8,806 nt of DNA from assembly GCA_030599445.1 (NCBI GenBank), contig JAUVOA010000053.1, forward strand, positions 1 to 8,806, in the 5' to 3' direction. The stretch is from Atribacterota bacterium. Its GTDB lineage: Bacteria; Atribacterota; Phoenicimicrobiia; Phoenicimicrobiales; Phoenicimicrobiaceae. The notes below the pieces were generated by a model. The model searched no databases. It was not told the DNA's origin and saw only the letters and a list, made by a program, of their open reading frames with translations. The position numbers were made by a program, and so were the translations under genes. This document shows, one piece after another, positions 6,521 through 8,806 of the stretch; position 1 is the first letter of the stretch, and each line of letters opens with the position of its first letter.

Positions 6521-6549
6521 ATGATAATCAATTTAGGCATCTGAGTCAA
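6521..6549 (-). promoter_or_regulatory. Sigma-70/A-type promoter for the phosphorylase-amidohydrolase operon
   Basis: On the minus strand, TTGACT (6549-6544) and TATCAT (6526-6521) are separated by exactly 17 bases. Each box matches consensus at 5 of 6 positions. The predicted start near 6514 gives a leader of about 78 bases. Confidence 0.7.
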
Positions 6550-6620
6550 TGTTATGTAAATTTTTATCTAATATTTATTAATTCTATATTCAAAAAGCCC
6601 ACAAAACAATAGATGTTAGG

Positions 6621-6655
6621 AAATTTTAAAAAAAAATTAAAAAAATATTCATTAC
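6621..6655 (+). promoter_or_regulatory. A-tract UP-element-like sequence upstream of the padR promoter
   Basis: Phased runs of A and T (6621-6647) lie just upstream of the -35 box at 6660. Their position and composition match an UP element or curved DNA that would raise promoter strength. The call rests on base composition only. Confidence 0.4.
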
Positions 6656-6659
6656 TACC

Positions 6660-6688
6660 TTGCATTATAAGATACTGTGTGATACAAT
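6660..6688 (+). promoter_or_regulatory. Promoter of the padR-HAAS-DUF4097-pspC operon
   Basis: TTGCAT (6660-6665) and TACAAT (6683-6688) are separated by 17 bases, matching consensus at 4 and 5 of 6 positions. Transcription would begin near 6695, about 70 bases before the TTG start of padR. The ATG at 6660 falls in the -35 box, so it cannot be the padR start from this promoter. The spacer is covered by the first putative PadR operator. Confidence 0.72.
6673..6685 (+). promoter_or_regulatory. Putative PadR operator, copy 1
   Basis: TACTGTGTGATAC lies between the -35 and -10 boxes and runs into the -10. It resembles the TACTATGTnATACATAGTA-type sites that I recall upstream of PadR operons. A bound repressor here would block RNA polymerase, implying autoregulation. 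Confidence 0.5.
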
Positions 6689-6707
6689 GCTACCGTACAT
6701 TAAAAGG

Positions 6708-6720
6708 TACAGTGTAATAT
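6708..6720 (+). promoter_or_regulatory. Putative PadR operator, copy 2
   Basis: TACAGTGTAATAT matches copy 1 at 10 of 13 positions, 35 bases further on and just downstream of the predicted transcription start. It runs into two TAATATTA octamers (6715-6722 and 6728-6735), which could pair in the leader RNA. Confidence 0.45.
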
Positions 6721-6764
6721 TAGATAATAATATTAAAAATTATTTGAAAAAGGATGGTGATAAA

Positions 6765-7088
6765 TTGAATATTCAATTTAAAAAAGGAGTATTAGAGTTA
6801 TGTGTTTTAAGTATGTTAGAAAGAGAGGTCTGTTATGGGTATGAATTAGTTAATGAAATTTCTAAGAGTATATCAATTTCCGAAGGAACAATATATCCGT
6901 TATTAAGGCGACTAAAATCTGAGGAGTTAGTAACTACATATCTGCAAGAATCTCAGGAAGGTCCGCCAAGAAAATATTATAAATTAACTGAATTAGGCCG
7001 AAAGAAAGAAGAGGAACTAAAGAAAGAATGGTTTACTTTTGTAAAGAATGTTAATAATTTTTTGAAAGGAAGTGTAAAGAATGAATAA
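6765..7088 (+). CDS. PadR-family transcriptional regulator
   Basis: This is a small winged-helix repressor of 107 residues, the usual size of the minimal PadR subfamily found next to DUF1700 genes. The N-terminus MNIQFKKGVLELCVLSML is typical. Next come CYGYELVNEISK, the recognition region SISEGTIYPLLRRLK (37-51) and the wing with EGPPRKYYKLTELG (65-78). The C-terminal dimer helix follows TELGRKKEEELKKEW. I chose the TTG at 6765 because the family alignment begins there and AAAAAGGATGGTGA precedes it. A longer frame from ATG 6660 would add 35 residues unlike the family and would start inside the promoter. It overlaps the next gene by 8 bases. It probably represses its own operon through the repeats at 6673 and 6708. 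Confidence 0.92.
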   Translation: MNIQFKKGVLELCVLSMLEREVCYGYELVNEISKSISISEGTIYPLLRRLKSEELVTTYLQESQEGPPRKYYKLTELGRKKEEELKKEWFTFVKNVNNFLKGSVKNE

Positions 7089-7665
7089 AAAAGAATTTTT
7101 AGGAAGATTATCTGAATTAATTAAAGATATACCCGAAGAAGAAAAGAAAGATATATTGTTTGATTATGAAGAACATTTTAGAATTGGATTGGAGAAAGGA
7201 AGAAAAGAAGAGGAGATCGCTGCATCACTTGGGGATCCGAAGGTTATAGCCAAACAAAGTAGGGCAAGTTGTATATTAAAAGAGGCAGAAAAAACAACCT
7301 CTGTTAATAATATAATGAGAGCAATCTTTGCGGCTGTTGGGTTAGGTTTTTTTAATTTGGTAATTGTTTTGGGTCCTGCAATCGGATTGATAGGTATACT
7401 TGTAGCATTATTTGCTGCATCATTTGCTATTACTGTTTCGGGAGCAGCTGTATTATTCGGAACTTTAATGGGACCTGTCTTTGCCTGGGAAATATATATT
7501 CCATTTGCAGCGGTAGTAAGCATTCCGTTGGGTATTGGTCTTACTGCCCTGGGTCTTTTATCTATAATCGGAGCATTCTACTTGACTAAGTTTTTTTATA
7601 AATTAAGCATCGGTTATTTAAAAATGAATTTACAGATTATAACCAATAGGAGGAATAGAGAATGA
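7081..7665 (+). CDS. HAAS-domain (DUF1700) membrane protein
   Basis: It has 194 residues. The N-terminal 60 form the HAAS/DUF1700 helical domain, with DYEEHFRIGLEKGRKEEEIA (28-47) and SLGDPKVIAKQ. Three to four membrane segments follow at roughly 79-111, 112-134 and 142-170, then a short basic tail. The family is regularly encoded beside small PadR regulators and is thought to sense or transduce a membrane signal; the biochemical role is unknown. The start overlaps the padR stop by 8 bases, with AAAGGAAGTG upstream. Its own stop overlaps the next start (ATGA). The AT-rich composition matches its operon partners. Confidence 0.88.
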   Translation: MNKKEFLGRLSELIKDIPEEEKKDILFDYEEHFRIGLEKGRKEEEIAASLGDPKVIAKQSRASCILKEAEKTTSVNNIMRAIFAAVGLGFFNLVIVLGPAIGLIGILVALFAASFAITVSGAAVLFGTLMGPVFAWEIYIPFAAVVSIPLGIGLTALGLLSIIGAFYLTKFFYKLSIGYLKMNLQIITNRRNRE

Positions 7666-8534
7666 GAAACAATATGAATATCCAAAAGATGGTAATATGG
7701 CTGATTGTTATAGCCGTAGTATCGCTAACTATAGCAACAATAGCTTTTTTCAGCACAGAAAACTATATGGTGAGCTTTAGGGATAGGAATAATTTTGAAG
7801 GAAATTCAATAGACGAAGTTAAGACTTTTAACATTGATCAATTGAAAGAAATTTATATTCATTCAGTGAGTTCAGATGTTAGTGTATTTTCAACAGATGA
7901 AGAAGATATTAAAATTCATTTTTATGGTAGATCAGCCCTTAAGTCTGAAAAGGCATTGCCGAAGTTAATAACTAATCTGGAAGGAAGCAAATTAAAAATC
8001 GAAATAGAATATCCCAAAGTATTATTTTCTTGGGCTGCTTCTGATATATTATTAGATATTTATATACCTCGAGATTATAGGGATAATGTTATTATAGATG
8101 CAGTATCGGCAGAGGTAGATATTAGCAATTTAGATATAAATAATTTTCAATGCAAAACTGTTTCTGGAGATTTAAAGATAAAGTCTCTTGGTTCAGATAA
8201 TTTAACACTAAAAACTACTTCTGGAGATGTGAATTTAATGGATTTTACGGGAAACTTAAAGGCTGATTCAGTTTCAGGAGACATAGATGTTAGATATAGG
8301 GTTTTCGATAATAATATTGATGTTAAAACAATTTCCGGAAAAGTTACAATTGATTTACCTCAAAATGCAGAATTTTATCTAAAAACTAATACTGTTTCAG
8401 GAGAGGTTGTTACCAAATTCCCCATTACCATAATTAGTTTCAATAAAATGAATCAACTTGAAGGCACTGTGGGAACAGGAGATAATAGTATTATAATTGA
8501 TACTGTTTCAGGAGATATTTATATAAATAAATAA
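7662..8534 (+). CDS. Membrane-anchored DUF4097 beta-repeat protein
   Basis: It has 290 residues. A single hydrophobic segment at about 11-30 follows a short basic N-terminus, so the protein is probably anchored with the rest outside. The remainder is beta-rich. A recurring TVSGD-type turn appears at 147 (AVSAEV), 166 (TVSGDL), 185 (TTSGDV), 203 (SVSGDI), 223 (TISGKV), 244 (TVSGEV) and 281 (TVSGDI). Spacing is about 18-21 residues, with one double-length gap near 262-270 where GTVGTG may be a degenerate turn. This is the DUF4097 single-stranded beta-helix pattern. AGGAGG at 7648-7653 with 8-base spacing supports the start. Function is unknown; in this cassette an envelope-surface or sensor role is inferred. 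Confidence 0.88.
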   Translation: MRNNMNIQKMVIWLIVIAVVSLTIATIAFFSTENYMVSFRDRNNFEGNSIDEVKTFNIDQLKEIYIHSVSSDVSVFSTDEEDIKIHFYGRSALKSEKALPKLITNLEGSKLKIEIEYPKVLFSWAASDILLDIYIPRDYRDNVIIDAVSAEVDISNLDINNFQCKTVSGDLKIKSLGSDNLTLKTTSGDVNLMDFTGNLKADSVSGDIDVRYRVFDNNIDVKTISGKVTIDLPQNAEFYLKTNTVSGEVVTKFPITIISFNKMNQLEGTVGTGDNSIIIDTVSGDIYINK

Positions 8535-8570
8535 ATTTTAAAAGAAATATTTATAGAAAGGAATTTAGTT

Positions 8571-8806
8571 ATGAAAAATAAACTTTATAGATCAAAAAAG
8601 GATTGTGTAATCGGCGGAGTGTGTGGGGGCATCGCGGAATATTTTGATATTGACCCTACTTTAGTAAGATTACTGGCTGTACTTATATTTTTCTTCGGAG
8701 GAAGCGGCATAATTGCTTATATTATTGGTTGGATCATAATTCCCCAGGATCCCAACGGAAACACAGAAGATAATTCTGAGAACAAAGGGGAGATTAAGGG
8801 AAAAAT
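8571..8806 (+). CDS. PspC-domain protein, 3' end cut by window
   Basis: Open from ATG 8571 to the window edge, it gives 78 residues with no stop. The PspC signature is complete: MKNKLYRSKKDCVIGGVCGG, then IAEYFDIDPTLVRL, a hydrophobic helix LAVLIFFFGGSGIIAYIIGW and the closing IIIPQDP. A polar, charged tail starts after it. PspC proteins are small inner-membrane components linked to phage-shock or envelope-stress responses. AAAGGA at 8557-8562 with 8-base spacing supports the start. It follows the DUF4097 gene by 36 bases with no terminator, so it is probably the fourth gene of the padR operon. Confidence 0.92.
   Translation, partial: MKNKLYRSKKDCVIGGVCGGIAEYFDIDPTLVRLLAVLIFFFGGSGIIAYIIGWIIIPQDPNGNTEDNSENKGEIKGK

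Noticed and set aside
6328..6612. Plus-strand frame overlapping the first phosphorylase start and its promoter
   Set aside because: It is antisense to a solid gene, has no recognisable domain and lacks a ribosome site.
6660..6764. N-terminal extension of PadR from ATG 6660
   Set aside because: The extra 35 residues do not fit the family. The ATG lies in the -35 box and has no ribosome site, while TTG 6765 has one and matches the usual PadR N-terminus.

Overview
This is a bacterial window with strong Shine-Dalgarno sites and tightly packed operons. Composition is very uneven. Bases 2221-2280, inside the substrate-binding-protein gene, hold 39 G/C of 60, whereas 7861-7920 hold 16 of 60. The bulk AT-rich composition, the Firmicutes-style PadR/HAAS module and a BMP-type binding protein without a lipobox suggest an anaerobic or sediment-type bacterium, possibly diderm (Atribacterota would fit). 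This is only a guess; nothing here is a taxonomic marker.

Region 1 (1-2862, + strand) is the downstream part of a BMP-type (purine/nucleoside class) ABC importer. It holds the C-terminus of one permease, a complete second permease, a probable compact terminator, a 446-base leader with two dyads, the periplasmic BMP/Med-family binding protein and a strong intrinsic terminator. The ATPase is not in the window and is probably upstream. Region 2 (2911-3594, +) is a single AlkD-type DNA alkylation repair gene with the expected active-site residues.

Region 3 (6549 down to 3600, - strand) is a three-gene salvage operon with a good promoter at 6549-6521. It encodes two tandem paralogous nucleoside phosphorylases of the uridine phosphorylase branch (4-bp ATGA overlap), then an amidohydrolase of the MTA/SAH/guanine deaminase group. 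Together with the importer it forms a coherent uptake, phosphorolysis and deamination pathway for nucleosides. Both phosphorylases share unusual replacements at the base- and ribose-recognition positions.

Region 4 (6660-8806, +) is a second operon with a promoter (TTGCAT-N17-TACAAT) overlapped by a repeated TACnGTGTnATA motif that looks like a PadR operator. It encodes a PadR repressor with a probable TTG start, a HAAS/DUF1700 membrane protein, a membrane-anchored DUF4097 beta-repeat protein and a PspC-domain protein cut off by the window end. This is a recognisable envelope-stress type module, probably autoregulated by PadR.
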